Below, in pieces: positions 39,583 to 46,974 of a stretch of 64,000 bases of DNA (positions are counted from its first letter, which is position 1; each line of letters begins with the position of its first letter). The notes beneath the pieces were generated by a model that was not told where the DNA came from, ran no database searches, and worked only from the letters and a program-made list of their open reading frames with translations. The position numbers and the translations under genes were made by a program. This stretch comes from a virus, in the IMG/VR virus record IMGVR_UViG_3300045996_000607, positions 22,292 through 86,291 of that record, one strand, 5' to 3'.

Positions 39583-40214
39583 TGCGGCCGTTCCTTGGCG
39601 ATGCCTTCGGCCCCGGCTGTCGCGGCTGCGCCGTCGAGCTGCTGCGCATCTCGCCCCTTCGGGCTTCCATCCGTATCGTGGAGCGCACGGCAAGCCGCGA
39701 AGTACGCCCACGCGGTTGGCGGGAGCCATGTGTTGCCGTCCTCGTCGGTGAAAGCCTCAACCCGCAACAGGTCTTGGACACTCGCATATGCGACCCCGAC
39801 CGACTTGCCATCTTGGTTGTAGATGCCCCGCGCCACCGCCTCTGGCGTGCTGATGATGCGGTCGATAAGCACCCACTGCTCCAAGGTCAGCCGAGCGTCT
39901 ATCTGACACCGGAACCCACTATCGGCCTTGAGCGTGACCTTCACCGTCGACGTGTCGAACGGCAGCCAGCCCCCTTGACCGGGGCACCACTTGCTTTGGT
40001 GCCACTCGGTTTCATCGATCTGTCCGCAAGCCACGCATCGAGGCGTTCCATCGCGCACCTTCTTGCTGAGCGGGTGAAAGCGAAGGACCTCCTTGCCGCC
40101 GATGTCGATCGTATCCTCCCGCGAGGGATTGAAGCCGCTTGCGGCCGAGACCGCAGGGCTCGGTTCACGAAAGCCCGTACCCGTCAGGGGCGCGCCTAAA
40201 TCTCCATCATTCAC
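39579..40214 (-). CDS. Hypothetical 211-aa protein carrying an in-frame repeat
   Basis: Residues about 7-30 are encoded by the repeat at 40121-40196 (GFREPSP motif). The rest has a CVACG...WCPG zinc-like pair and a hydrophilic body. The real gene may once have started after the repeat. Function unknown. Confidence 0.6.
   Translation of the reverse strand: MNDGDLGAPLTGTGFREPSPAVSAASGFNPSREDTIDIGGKEVLRFHPLSKKVRDGTPRCVACGQIDETEWHQSKWCPGQGGWLPFDTSTVKVTLKADSGFRCQIDARLTLEQWVLIDRIISTPEAVARGIYNQDGKSVGVAYASVQDLLRVEAFTDEDGNTWLPPTAWAYFAACRALHDTDGSPKGRDAQQLDGAAATAGAEGIAKERPQ
40121..40196. repeat. Palindrome-rich repeat, copy 1
   Basis: About 75 bp matching 48702-48774 at most positions. It contains nested inverted repeats (CCGAG/CTCGG and GGGCT/AGCCC). 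Both copies lie at the N-terminal end of a minus-strand gene and are read in the same frame. Confidence 0.65.
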
Positions 40215-40468
40215 GCGGTATCTCCTTGATTCATCCCTGCTATTTCAGCGTTGAGGGAGGGGGTGTAGGCGACGCGATCCCAATCCGACGTAGGGTTGGT
40301 GCAGAACTCCCCGTGCTTCCATCCGTAGCCGCGCATGTGATACATTCCGCCGTCACGACACAGGTAGGGGCCGTTATCCCAATCACGCGGGGCGTTCGGA
40401 TAGTCGGGATGATCGGGGCCGTATGCCTTCATCCCGACAGGAATCGTCAATGCAAGAAGATCGCTCAT
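40211..40468 (-). CDS. Hypothetical 85-aa protein
   Basis: MSDLLALTIPVGMKAYGPDHPDYP..., Trp/Tyr-rich, with PRDWDNGPYLCRDG in the middle. Start at 40468 in a TGATG overlap. A phage hypothetical of similar type (PADWDGGPVL) is part of 44792-45601. Confidence 0.6.
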   Translation of the reverse strand: MSDLLALTIPVGMKAYGPDHPDYPNAPRDWDNGPYLCRDGGMYHMRGYGWKHGEFCTNPTSDWDRVAYTPSLNAEIAGMNQGDTA

Positions 40469-40683
40469 CAGAAGCCTCCCGTCTTGGCGTGCTGAAAGCA
40501 GAACAGGTTGCCCAGCCCATGACCGTCGCGACGCTTGCAGCGGTAAAGATGCAGAGCCATCGACCCGCGCCCCGCGTACCCGGCGCATCGCCCCGGAGAC
40601 CAAGCCAACGGCTCGTGATCCTCTATGAAGCACTCGTATCGGCGCGCCTTGACGCGATCGATTTCAACAGCATCCTCGCTCAT
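40468..40683 (-). CDS. Hypothetical 71-aa protein
   Basis: MSEDAVEIDRVKARRYECFIEDHEPLAWSPGRC..., ends with a C/H-containing tail. No known family. Separated by 37 nt from the gene upstream. Confidence 0.55.
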   Translation of the reverse strand: MSEDAVEIDRVKARRYECFIEDHEPLAWSPGRCAGYAGRGSMALHLYRCKRRDGHGLGNLFCFQHAKTGGF

Positions 40684-40720
40684 GCTACACCTCCCAGGCG
40701 CGCTATCTCGGATTCGGGGG

Positions 40721-40963
40721 TCATTTGGCATTCTCGTGTTGAGCCGGCCACCGCTCCGGGTGCTCGAGCGCGTCGCGAAGGTCCGCCGCCATCTGCGGGT
40801 TCTCGTGCTGAATACTGGCGGCATAAGTCTCGATGGCGCGCCAAGCGTGAATGTCGCCGGCAAAGTCGAGCACGATGTAGCGGGCCTCGGGTCGGCAGGG
40901 TTTTCCGTCCGTGCGGGTGACGTTGAAGCGAGCCTCGAACCCGCCGTTGGTTTCGCGTGTCAT
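40721..40963 (-). CDS. Hypothetical 80-aa phage protein
   Basis: Starts MTRETNGGFEARFNVTRTDGKPCRPEARYIVLDFAGD, a small beta domain, with a helical C-terminus (HAWRAIETYAASIQ). ATGA overlap with the TGT-like gene. Confidence 0.6.
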   Translation of the reverse strand: MTRETNGGFEARFNVTRTDGKPCRPEARYIVLDFAGDIHAWRAIETYAASIQHENPQMAADLRDALEHPERWPAQHENAK

Positions 40964-41676
40964 GCTGCCATAGCCTCCAGTCTGTCGGCGTAGTTTCGGC
41001 GCCCGCGCCACGCGGCATGGGCTTCAACGAACAGGTCCGCCTGCCTGTCCTGCCAGTCGTATCGGTGACCGTTCTGCGCGAGGCTGGTGCTGTCACAGCT
41101 CACAAACGGATAGTCGCTCCCGACCAGCACGCCGCGCAGCATGTGCAGCGGGTGCCAGCGGTTGCCCATCAGGGCCGCAACTTCGTCCATTTTCCAGCGG
41201 TATGCATCGCAGCCGACCGGCTCGAGTTTGGGGTCGCCAATCCAACCAAGGCAAACCCTGTCGTAGCGCTCGCAGAGACGGCCTAGACGATCAATGGGGC
41301 CGTCCATATGCCAGACCGGCGCACCCCGTGACGTGCCGTGCGGCCACTCGTTCAGCAGCCCATCGTTGAGCTGGGACGGAGCGGCGGGTTTGTCGGGGAT
41401 GATGGCCCAGCGACCGGGTTGCCAGAGCCGTTGATCGAGCCACGCGTAATATGCTGACCAATCCTGCCGCCCCGCATCCATAGGATCGGCACCAGCCCGA
41501 ACGGCCTGCATCCAGTAGGAGAACGCGCCGTTGTCGTACATCAGGAACGCGCAAAGCTGCTCCGCCAGCGTCGTCTGATCGGGCCGGAAGAAGCTGACGC
41601 ACGCGGCCCGCTGGCGCATAACCTGCTCGAACGCCGCGTTTGGCGTCATGGGAGTGCCGTGGTAGCAGAGCGCCAT
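40960..41676 (-). CDS. TGT/DpdA-like TIM-barrel enzyme (candidate DNA deazaguanine transglycosylase)
   Basis: 238 aa from ATG 41676. FMYDNGAFSYW-type LMYDNGAFSYWMQ, GRWAIIPDKP, APVWHMDGPIDRL, YDRVCLGWIGDP, WHPLHMLRGVL and FVSCDSTSLAQNG occur in the order of strands in a TIM barrel, with acidic residues at strand ends as in tRNA-guanine transglycosylases. Phage DpdA proteins put 7-deazaguanines into DNA. Pairing with the QueD-like gene just upstream (TGATG overlap) supports this. Family assignment is by pattern only; it could also be an uncharacterised relative. Confidence 0.5.
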   Translation of the reverse strand: MALCYHGTPMTPNAAFEQVMRQRAACVSFFRPDQTTLAEQLCAFLMYDNGAFSYWMQAVRAGADPMDAGRQDWSAYYAWLDQRLWQPGRWAIIPDKPAAPSQLNDGLLNEWPHGTSRGAPVWHMDGPIDRLGRLCERYDRVCLGWIGDPKLEPVGCDAYRWKMDEVAALMGNRWHPLHMLRGVLVGSDYPFVSCDSTSLAQNGHRYDWQDRQADLFVEAHAAWRGRRNYADRLEAMAA

Positions 41677-41984
41677 CACCGCAGCGCCTCCGGGACGGGC
41701 CACTCTGCGCCCATGCGCTCACGGTCGCGCTTGACGACAACGCGGACGCAATTGACCAGCGAGCCCACTGCGCGGGCGATGTCCTCGTTCCACTCAATCT
41801 CAGGCGGGAGCTGCTTGCCTTCCCAGTTGGCACACATGGCGTCGAGCATCGCCAGATAGCAGCGCGCGTCGGTGTGCCGCCGAACCCGGAACGCCGCCTC
41901 TACCTCCCACCTATGGACGTGAGGCTCAGCCTCCGCGCACAGATGCGACGCGGTGAACGAGCTCCAGACGGTAATGAGGGCCAT
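41676..41984 (-). CDS. QueD-like 6-carboxy-tetrahydropterin synthase
   Basis: 102 aa from ATG 41984, where family similarity begins. FTASHL and HVHRWEVEAAF supply the three zinc His residues; Cys in HLCAEAEP is placed like the catalytic Cys; LPPEIEWNEDIAR and VVVKRDRERMGAEW match the C-terminal half of the short phage QueD type. QueD makes carboxy-tetrahydropterin on the way to preQ0. No folE, queE or queC is in the window, so the host or a part outside must supply them. An in-frame extension to 42119 looks non-coding. Confidence 0.6.
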   Translation of the reverse strand: MALITVWSSFTASHLCAEAEPHVHRWEVEAAFRVRRHTDARCYLAMLDAMCANWEGKQLPPEIEWNEDIARAVGSLVNCVRVVVKRDRERMGAEWPVPEALR

Positions 41985-42122
41985 CTCCGCCGTTTCGTGT
42001 TTTCCACTCGCGCCCAGAACACCAGCCTTTTCAATGGCCGGTTTTCCAAGAACGCAAGGTGACTCTGGCGGATTTTCGTGCATGACACCTATCGCAATTT
42101 TAAGTGGATATCGACGCATATA
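41985..42122. other. Gap between QueD-like gene and integrase, candidate attachment region
   Basis: 138 bp of lower GC than the flanks, directly downstream of the integrase stop. Phage attachment sites usually lie beside int, so the phage A/phage B joint is most likely here. No tRNA fragment or obvious direct repeat can be seen inside the window. Confidence 0.4.
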
Positions 42123-43184
42123 CTAGGCAGACTTTGGGGTGTTTTCCAAGCGTTTTCGATTGCCGCTCTTTGTTCCCTCCCATTTCAGGACCGCCGCAGA
42201 GCCGAGACGCTTGTTGTTCCGGCGCCGTGCGTAGTGCTCGACCATCCCGAGCGATTGCCCTGTGATCGATGAAACCTCGCCCGTTGAGCAGCCGGCCTCG
42301 AGCAGGGCATTCACAGCATTCTTGCGGAGGCCGTGGGGCACCACCTCGTAGCTGAGTGTGCGGGCAAACCGTTGCAGGTGCTTGCGCAGCGTGTCGACCT
42401 TCATTGGCCGGCCATTGCGACCATAGAGGATCGTCAGGGCCTCGCGCGGGGTTGCTTCCAGCAGCGCCTTCAGGTCGCTGTGTAGCTGGATATCCAGCTC
42501 CTTGCCGGTCTTCTGCTGCTTCACATAAACGAAGCCGTCGCGGATATCGGACCATCGCATCTTGCACACGTCGCCGATCCGCTGGCCGGTATAGTAGAGC
42601 AGGCCCACCGCGAGCCCGACGTTTGCATCAGCAAGCGCGGCCTCAATCAGATCCTCGGGCCATGGCTCGTGCTCCTCCTCCGACTTCTCGCCGAAGTCGA
42701 TGCCATCGGTAGGGTCGATCTTGATCCATTCCCGCTTGATCGCGAACCTCATCAGGTTCTGCATCACGGCGAGCACCATCTTTGCGGCGCCCGGTGTTGC
42801 TGACATCTTGTCGAGGAGCGCCACGATGTCGGAGCGCTCAACTTCAGCAAGCGGTGCATCCCCCATCTCGGCCTCGATCCGCCTGATGTAGATCAGGTAG
42901 GTGTGCTGCGTGCCGTTGCTGCGGCGGGTGAACTTCTCGCTCTTCTGGTACGCGCGGCTCAGGTCGGCAACCGTAGTGTCGCTCTTGAGCGCAGCCCGCG
43001 ACGTGCGAGCGGCCAGCAGCGAAGCATACACACCGCCATAGCTCGGGTCCGACTTCTTGGGCAGGCGCTTGTAGACACGCTTGCCGGCGACCGTCTGACC
43101 GGTGTCGAAATACTCGTAGTCATTGCCCCGCGCGCGGACCTTCTTGATGAAGTCGGGATATGAGGCGACCAGTTTACGCGGCAT
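42123..43184 (-). CDS. int: Tyrosine integrase of phage B
   Basis: 353 aa. N-terminal SAM-like core-binding domain (about 70-155); catalytic domain with Arg202 (TGQRIGD), Lys225 (QQKTGK), His284 and Arg287 (HGLRK), Gln310 in the place often held by His/Trp, and Tyr318 (VEHYARR). It integrates and excises phage DNA. The start overlaps the excisionase-like gene by 11 nt. It is the only integrase in the window; phage A's should lie to the left. Confidence 0.9.
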   Translation of the reverse strand: MPRKLVASYPDFIKKVRARGNDYEYFDTGQTVAGKRVYKRLPKKSDPSYGGVYASLLAARTSRAALKSDTTVADLSRAYQKSEKFTRRSNGTQHTYLIYIRRIEAEMGDAPLAEVERSDIVALLDKMSATPGAAKMVLAVMQNLMRFAIKREWIKIDPTDGIDFGEKSEEEHEPWPEDLIEAALADANVGLAVGLLYYTGQRIGDVCKMRWSDIRDGFVYVKQQKTGKELDIQLHSDLKALLEATPREALTILYGRNGRPMKVDTLRKHLQRFARTLSYEVVPHGLRKNAVNALLEAGCSTGEVSSITGQSLGMVEHYARRRNNKRLGSAAVLKWEGTKSGNRKRLENTPKSA

Positions 43185-43407
43185 TGTAGAGCTTCGATTT
43201 GCTGCGCCAGTTCGGCGTGGTGTCGTTGGTCAGGCGGTTCAGGTGCTCATCGATCGCCACGCGGCTCCAATGCTCACTGTTGCCCAGCTTGACCGGTCCC
43301 GGCAGCCGGGCTGCGGCAACCTCGCGCTCGAACTCCGCCGCGGTCAAGTCGCAGTACAGGGCAGCCGTTGCCCGGCGCATCATTCGAGGCCAGCCTGGTG
43401 CCGTCAC
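43174..43407 (-). CDS. Excisionase-like winged-helix protein
   Basis: 77 aa. YCDLTAAEFEREVAAARLPGPVKLGNSEHWSRVAIDEHL is an AlpA/Xis-type motif, where a helix-turn-helix is followed by a W-x3-x-D-wing. Directly before int, as is usual for xis. ATGA overlap upstream. Confidence 0.75.
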   Translation of the reverse strand: MTAPGWPRMMRRATAALYCDLTAAEFEREVAAARLPGPVKLGNSEHWSRVAIDEHLNRLTNDTTPNWRSKSKLYNAA

Positions 43408-43799
43408 GGCGTTCCCTCCCCCACCCCCGCGCTGCCGGTCTTGCCGGGGCTGAGGGCCTGCAGGATCTCCCGGCTTTCGGTGCAGAACCAGTCGTAGGCG
43501 CCCTGCCAGTCGGCGCGCTCTATATCCTCGTCGTCCATCTCGGATGTCGGGCGCTGTTTGGCCATTATGCGCAGCCGCTCGATCGCGTCAGAATCCGTCT
43601 CCGGATCGAGCGTCGATGCGACCGGGCGGGTGTTGAGGCGATGGCGGGCGATCTTCTGCATCTTCTCCCAATGGTCGAACTCGCCATTAAGGATGCGCTG
43701 AAACCCGCCCTCATTCGGCACCACGTCGAAGCCCATCAGGAAAATGAAAAGCTCCCGATCAGCCCGCACCACCTCTGCCGGCGCGCTTGTTTCAGTCAT
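43404..43799 (-). CDS. Hypothetical 131-aa protein
   Basis: Contains a FLMGFDVVPNEGGFQRILNGEF segment and many acidic residues. No family recognised. Overlaps neighbours by 4 and 8 nt. Confidence 0.6.
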   Translation of the reverse strand: MTETSAPAEVVRADRELFIFLMGFDVVPNEGGFQRILNGEFDHWEKMQKIARHRLNTRPVASTLDPETDSDAIERLRIMAKQRPTSEMDDEDIERADWQGAYDWFCTESREILQALSPGKTGSAGVGEGTP

Positions 43800-43974
43800 G
43801 GGACGTAATCCTGAAGGCGGGTTTCTCGCGCGGGTCCGTCTCTTCCCACATCTGGCCGATCATGCTGCAGCTAAGCGCGTGAATCATATCAGCGGTGAGG
43901 CGGCATCCCGTCCCCCGGTTATGGGCTCGGCGCATCCGATTGAGTGCGTCTTGGGCGGCAGCGAGAACACTCAT
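43792..43974 (-). CDS. Hypothetical 60-aa protein
   Basis: ATG 43974 (MSVLAAAQDALNRM) lies just after the upstream stop. Helical. An in-frame extension would run into the upstream gene. Confidence 0.55.
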   Translation of the reverse strand: MSVLAAAQDALNRMRRAHNRGTGCRLTADMIHALSCSMIGQMWEETDPREKPAFRITSHD

Positions 43975-43975
43975 A

Positions 43976-44512
43976 TCACCCCTCCTCCCTCTGTTCGTTG
44001 CTGGCATCGTCCCGCCCTCCGTCGTTGGGGGTGAGGGCTGCTCGGGCTTTTGCGCGCAACCGGATGATCTCTTTACCCGCTTGGATCATCATTCGGGCGG
44101 CGTTGACATCTCCCTGCCTCTCAAGGGCTCGCGCCATCACGCCAAGGTCTTTCGTCCGGACAAAGCCATCCTCCCCCGTCTCGCCGCTATGGGAGGGGAT
44201 CAAGGCAAGGATGGCGTCGGCGGCGGAAAGTTGATCCAGCCAATGCGCCGCCGCCATATCGGACCCGCGCGCGAATGTCGGCCCGCTGACCTTGGCCGCA
44301 ATAATTTCCGCCACCCGTTCCCGCGAAGGAACCGCCGGCATTGCGGCTGCGGGTTCGGTGAAGGCGAGCATGGCGCGGATTATCGCGTCGTTGTCTTGCA
44401 TTGTCAGGTTGACGCGCCCATTCGCCACGTCTTCTCGCTTCTGCTGCTCGCGCGCTTGACGCAGCACCTCTCGCGCACACTCGGCCAGCGCCTCGGATCG
44501 GGAGTTGGTCAT
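43976..44512 (-). CDS. Hypothetical 178-aa phage protein
   Basis: Starts MTNSRSEALAECAREVLRQ in an ATGA overlap; the centre has HWLDQLSAADAILALI, a helix often found in phage early proteins of variable length. Function unknown. Confidence 0.6.
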   Translation of the reverse strand: MTNSRSEALAECAREVLRQAREQQKREDVANGRVNLTMQDNDAIIRAMLAFTEPAAAMPAVPSRERVAEIIAAKVSGPTFARGSDMAAAHWLDQLSAADAILALIPSHSGETGEDGFVRTKDLGVMARALERQGDVNAARMMIQAGKEIIRLRAKARAALTPNDGGRDDASNEQREEG

Positions 44513-44607
44513 AGGGAGGTGTCCTTGGTGGCGAGGGCAAGTGCAGCGCGCACAGCGGCTTCCTGAATGCGGGCAAGCGCGATCTCGTAGGCTTTGATCT
44601 GCTTCAT
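44509..44607 (-). CDS. Hypothetical 32-aa peptide
   Basis: MKQIKAYEIALARIQEAAVR..., one amphipathic helix. ATGA overlaps on both sides are the support. Confidence 0.45.
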   Translation of the reverse strand: MKQIKAYEIALARIQEAAVRAALALATKDTSL

Positions 44608-44795
44608 CGCGGCTTCCTTCCCGTGCCGCTGCACTCGCTGGGCGACCGACATTCCTGCGCGCGCTCACAATGCGTCGAGGGGCAGCGCTTCCAGTTGTCC
44701 AGAATGTCTGTGCGGCACCAATCCTCGTGATAGGTAAGGTGCCCGCATTCCTTGCACGGACCCTTTGGCCCTTCGAACAGGCTGAGGATGCTCAC
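44604..44795 (-). CDS. Cys-rich zinc protein, 63 aa
   Basis: GTG 44795 in a GTGA overlap. Eight Cys and two His (CKECGHLTYHEDWC, CPSTHCERAQEC), likely two zinc sites. No catalytic motif. Confidence 0.6.
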   Translation of the reverse strand: MSILSLFEGPKGPCKECGHLTYHEDWCRTDILDNWKRCPSTHCERAQECRSPSECSGTGRKPR

Positions 44796-45601
44796 GCCCC
44801 CTCCTCCGCTTCGGGCTGCGGGGTCGCGGCGGCTACCATCGCTCGCCAGATGTCGGCCAGCATGCCCGCATCCAAGTCGGGAATCGGTTCTTCGCCGATC
44901 CACGTTCCGTCCCACGCTGCGATGCACATCGCCTCGGTCGGCTCCCTCGGCACCACCACCAAATCCCCACCCGGCTGCACTGCCGGGGCGGAGAGAAGGG
45001 CGTCTGGCGAACGATAGTTTTTCAGCCACACCAAATGCTGGCGGGCGGCGATGCGGAGGAAGAGCGAAAGGCTAACCCCGCGTCGGTTCGCTGCCTTTGT
45101 GATCTCCTTCCATTCCGGCGTCGGCACCAGCGTTTGGATGTTCTTGCCGGGATCGCCTTCGCGAAATTCGGCAAGCATCTGATCTGCATCCGCGAGAAGA
45201 GCCGACTCCATCGCGTTGACCTCGCTGGCTGCGCAAAGGTATCCCGCGCGGAACACATGCCATTGCTGCTGCTGGCTCGGGGAAAGATTGTCGTAGTGCG
45301 CTCCTGCCCATTCGTCGGCAGAACTATCGGCCAAAGCCTCCCGCAAATCCTGCCCGGAGGATGCTGCTGGCGGGGTCTTCGGGGTGTAGGCGACAACCTT
45401 GTAATCGCCAGCGAAGTCTAGCCAGCGCTCATCTCCGGCGCGGTCTGGTAAGGCGAAGGTACGCCAGCCGCTCACACTCTCCATGAGCACCGGCCCACCA
45501 TCCCAGTCAGCAGGCGCACTATCGCCGCCGTGGCATTCCTTCATGCCCTCAGGGATAACCTCCCCCGAGGATGCGATGGGGGGCGTTTGGGGAGCGGTCA
45601 C
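44792..45601 (-). CDS. Mosaic hypothetical phage protein, 269 aa
   Basis: GTG start. Three segments in order: a beta part with DWDGGPVLMESV (about 33-75), a helical part (about 90-185), and a C-terminal PTEAMCIAAWDGTWIGEEPI...IWRAMVAA module common in phage proteins. Probably assembled from reused phage domains; function unknown. Confidence 0.6.
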   Translation of the reverse strand: MTAPQTPPIASSGEVIPEGMKECHGGDSAPADWDGGPVLMESVSGWRTFALPDRAGDERWLDFAGDYKVVAYTPKTPPAASSGQDLREALADSSADEWAGAHYDNLSPSQQQQWHVFRAGYLCAASEVNAMESALLADADQMLAEFREGDPGKNIQTLVPTPEWKEITKAANRRGVSLSLFLRIAARQHLVWLKNYRSPDALLSAPAVQPGGDLVVVPREPTEAMCIAAWDGTWIGEEPIPDLDAGMLADIWRAMVAAATPQPEAEEGA

Positions 45602-45765
45602 TTGGAAGCCCTCCGGCGCATAGCCACGACGCGACTTGCTTCCGGCACGCGCTCGGCATCGCGATCGGTACGATGCAGCACCAGATCTCCCGGCTGCTTT
45701 TCAGTGCGCTCGACCGTGACGCGGCGGTATCCGCGAGCGGCGAGGAAATCGTGGTAAGACATCAT
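45598..45765 (-). CDS. Hypothetical 55-aa basic protein
   Basis: MMSYHDFLAARGYRRVTVERT... with AAAGGA before the ATG and a strong hairpin just upstream. GTGA overlap downstream. Confidence 0.5.
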   Translation of the reverse strand: MMSYHDFLAARGYRRVTVERTEKQPGDLVLHRTDRDAERVPEASRVVAMRRRASK

Positions 45766-45776
45766 CTGTCCTTTCT

Positions 45777-45807
45777 GCCCGGTGGGTAAGAGGGGAGCCC
45801 ACCGGGC
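45777..45807 (-). other. Ten-bp hairpin before the 45598-45765 gene
   Basis: Perfect 10-bp stem (45777-45786 / 45798-45807) with an 11-nt loop, followed on the minus strand by the ribosome site AAAGGA. No T run, so it may protect or process the operon mRNA or tune translation. Confidence 0.45.
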
Positions 45808-45828
45808 GTTGCGCCCATCGGGGCGATC

Positions 45829-46176
45829 TCAGTGCGTGGGAGCCCCCACAGAGGCGGCAGGCGCGGGCTTGCGGGGCTTGCCACCGGGGATGAGGTTGGC
45901 GACGTTGCGGCGGTACTTGAGGGCGTCCTCGCGGTAGCCGTCGCGCTCATCCTGCGCAGTGATGCGCTCGATGGCACTGGCGTTCGCATCGGACAACGCC
46001 GCGCGAAGGTAACGAAGCACCATCTCTGCGGTGGTCTCGTCGTGCCGAGGCTCCGGATGCAATCCTAGCACCTTCAGGCCGTCAGTCAGCTCGCCAACCA
46101 TCTCACGCAACGCTGCGGCGCCGTTTGCCTTTGCTTCGGCCACCATCTGATCACGCGTGCTCTTGAGTACCAACAT
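45829..46176 (-). CDS. Hypothetical 115-aa protein
   Basis: ATG 46176 has AGGAG 8 nt upstream; longer readings are inside the next gene. Helical (STRDQMVAEAKANGAAALREMVGEL) with a Pro/Ala tail. Family unknown. Confidence 0.6.
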   Translation of the reverse strand: MLVLKSTRDQMVAEAKANGAAALREMVGELTDGLKVLGLHPEPRHDETTAEMVLRYLRAALSDANASAIERITAQDERDGYREDALKYRRNVANLIPGGKPRKPAPAASVGAPTH

Positions 46177-46190
46177 GGTCGTTCTCCTCT

Positions 46191-46634
46191 CTATGCTGCT
46201 TGGTCTTGGGCTTCGCGTGTAAGCGTCGTGACATCGCAACCGATGCGAGCGCTCAGCTTGTCGAAAGCCCATTGGATGAAGTCGGCCCGCTCGTTCTCGG
46301 GCATCGTCTCGAACGAGATGCTGTCGTAATCGTAGTCGATGATCTCGCCGGTCTTCCGGGAGACGATCGGCGTTGCTAGACCGGCCTCGCGCTTGAGCCA
46401 GCGGTGAAGGGCCTTGGTCGACACCTTGCCCTCGAAGGCGTCCGAGAGCTGTTCCACGGCGAGCCGCAGGACCACCCAGTAGAGAGCGAGGCGCCGGGTG
46501 TTTCCCGTGGTGCGCTTGATCTCGATCCGGACCATCATGCCCTTGTTGGCGGCGATGGCTTCCGCTGCGGCGGAGGTGACCGGACGCAGGGCGCCGAGTG
46601 CTTCGCGGCAAAGCAGGGGCTCTTTGTCAGCCAC
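46191..46634 (-). CDS. Hypothetical 147-aa recombination-operon protein
   Basis: GTG 46634 overlaps the Ref-like gene by 8 nt. MVRIEIKRTTGNTRRLALYWVVLR and SISFETMPENERADFIQWAFDKLSARIG faintly recall DUF1367/NinB-type phage proteins. The match is not strong enough to name it. Confidence 0.55.
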   Translation of the reverse strand: MADKEPLLCREALGALRPVTSAAAEAIAANKGMMVRIEIKRTTGNTRRLALYWVVLRLAVEQLSDAFEGKVSTKALHRWLKREAGLATPIVSRKTGEIIDYDYDSISFETMPENERADFIQWAFDKLSARIGCDVTTLTREAQDQAA

Positions 46635-46974
46635 GCTCGATCTCCTGCGATTTCGCCCACAGCCAGTCCGCGGTGACAAGCAGATCGATGCCGTAGGTTG
46701 CCTTGAACCCGGCATGGCCCAGCGCCTCGACGCTCTCGCGACTTCCGAACTGGATCATGTGGTGTTTCGGACAGAGGGGGGTCACGCGCTCATGGGTGCG
46801 GGTCAGCCGCTGGTAGCCGTCGCTGGTGACGTGATGCACCGTGGACGGCTCACCGCAGACGAGGCAGCCCATAGCGGCCACCCTGTGGAGGTGCCGGCGC
46901 TCGATCGCGGTGGCGGCCTTGCGGGGCTTCACCTTCATCGGTGAGCGCTTGAGAGGCGTGGTGCGCGCGAGCAT
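46627..46974 (-). CDS. Ref / DUF968-like HNH nuclease
   Basis: 115 aa. CLVCGEPSTVHHVTSDG, RVTPLCPKHHMIQFGSRESV and the final FKATYGIDL follow the zinc-HNH pattern of the P1 Ref and DUF968 families, which are RecA-dependent or recombination-linked nucleases. It is next to the annealing protein gene. Confidence 0.7.
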   Translation of the reverse strand: MLARTTPLKRSPMKVKPRKAATAIERRHLHRVAAMGCLVCGEPSTVHHVTSDGYQRLTRTHERVTPLCPKHHMIQFGSRESVEALGHAGFKATYGIDLLVTADWLWAKSQEIERG

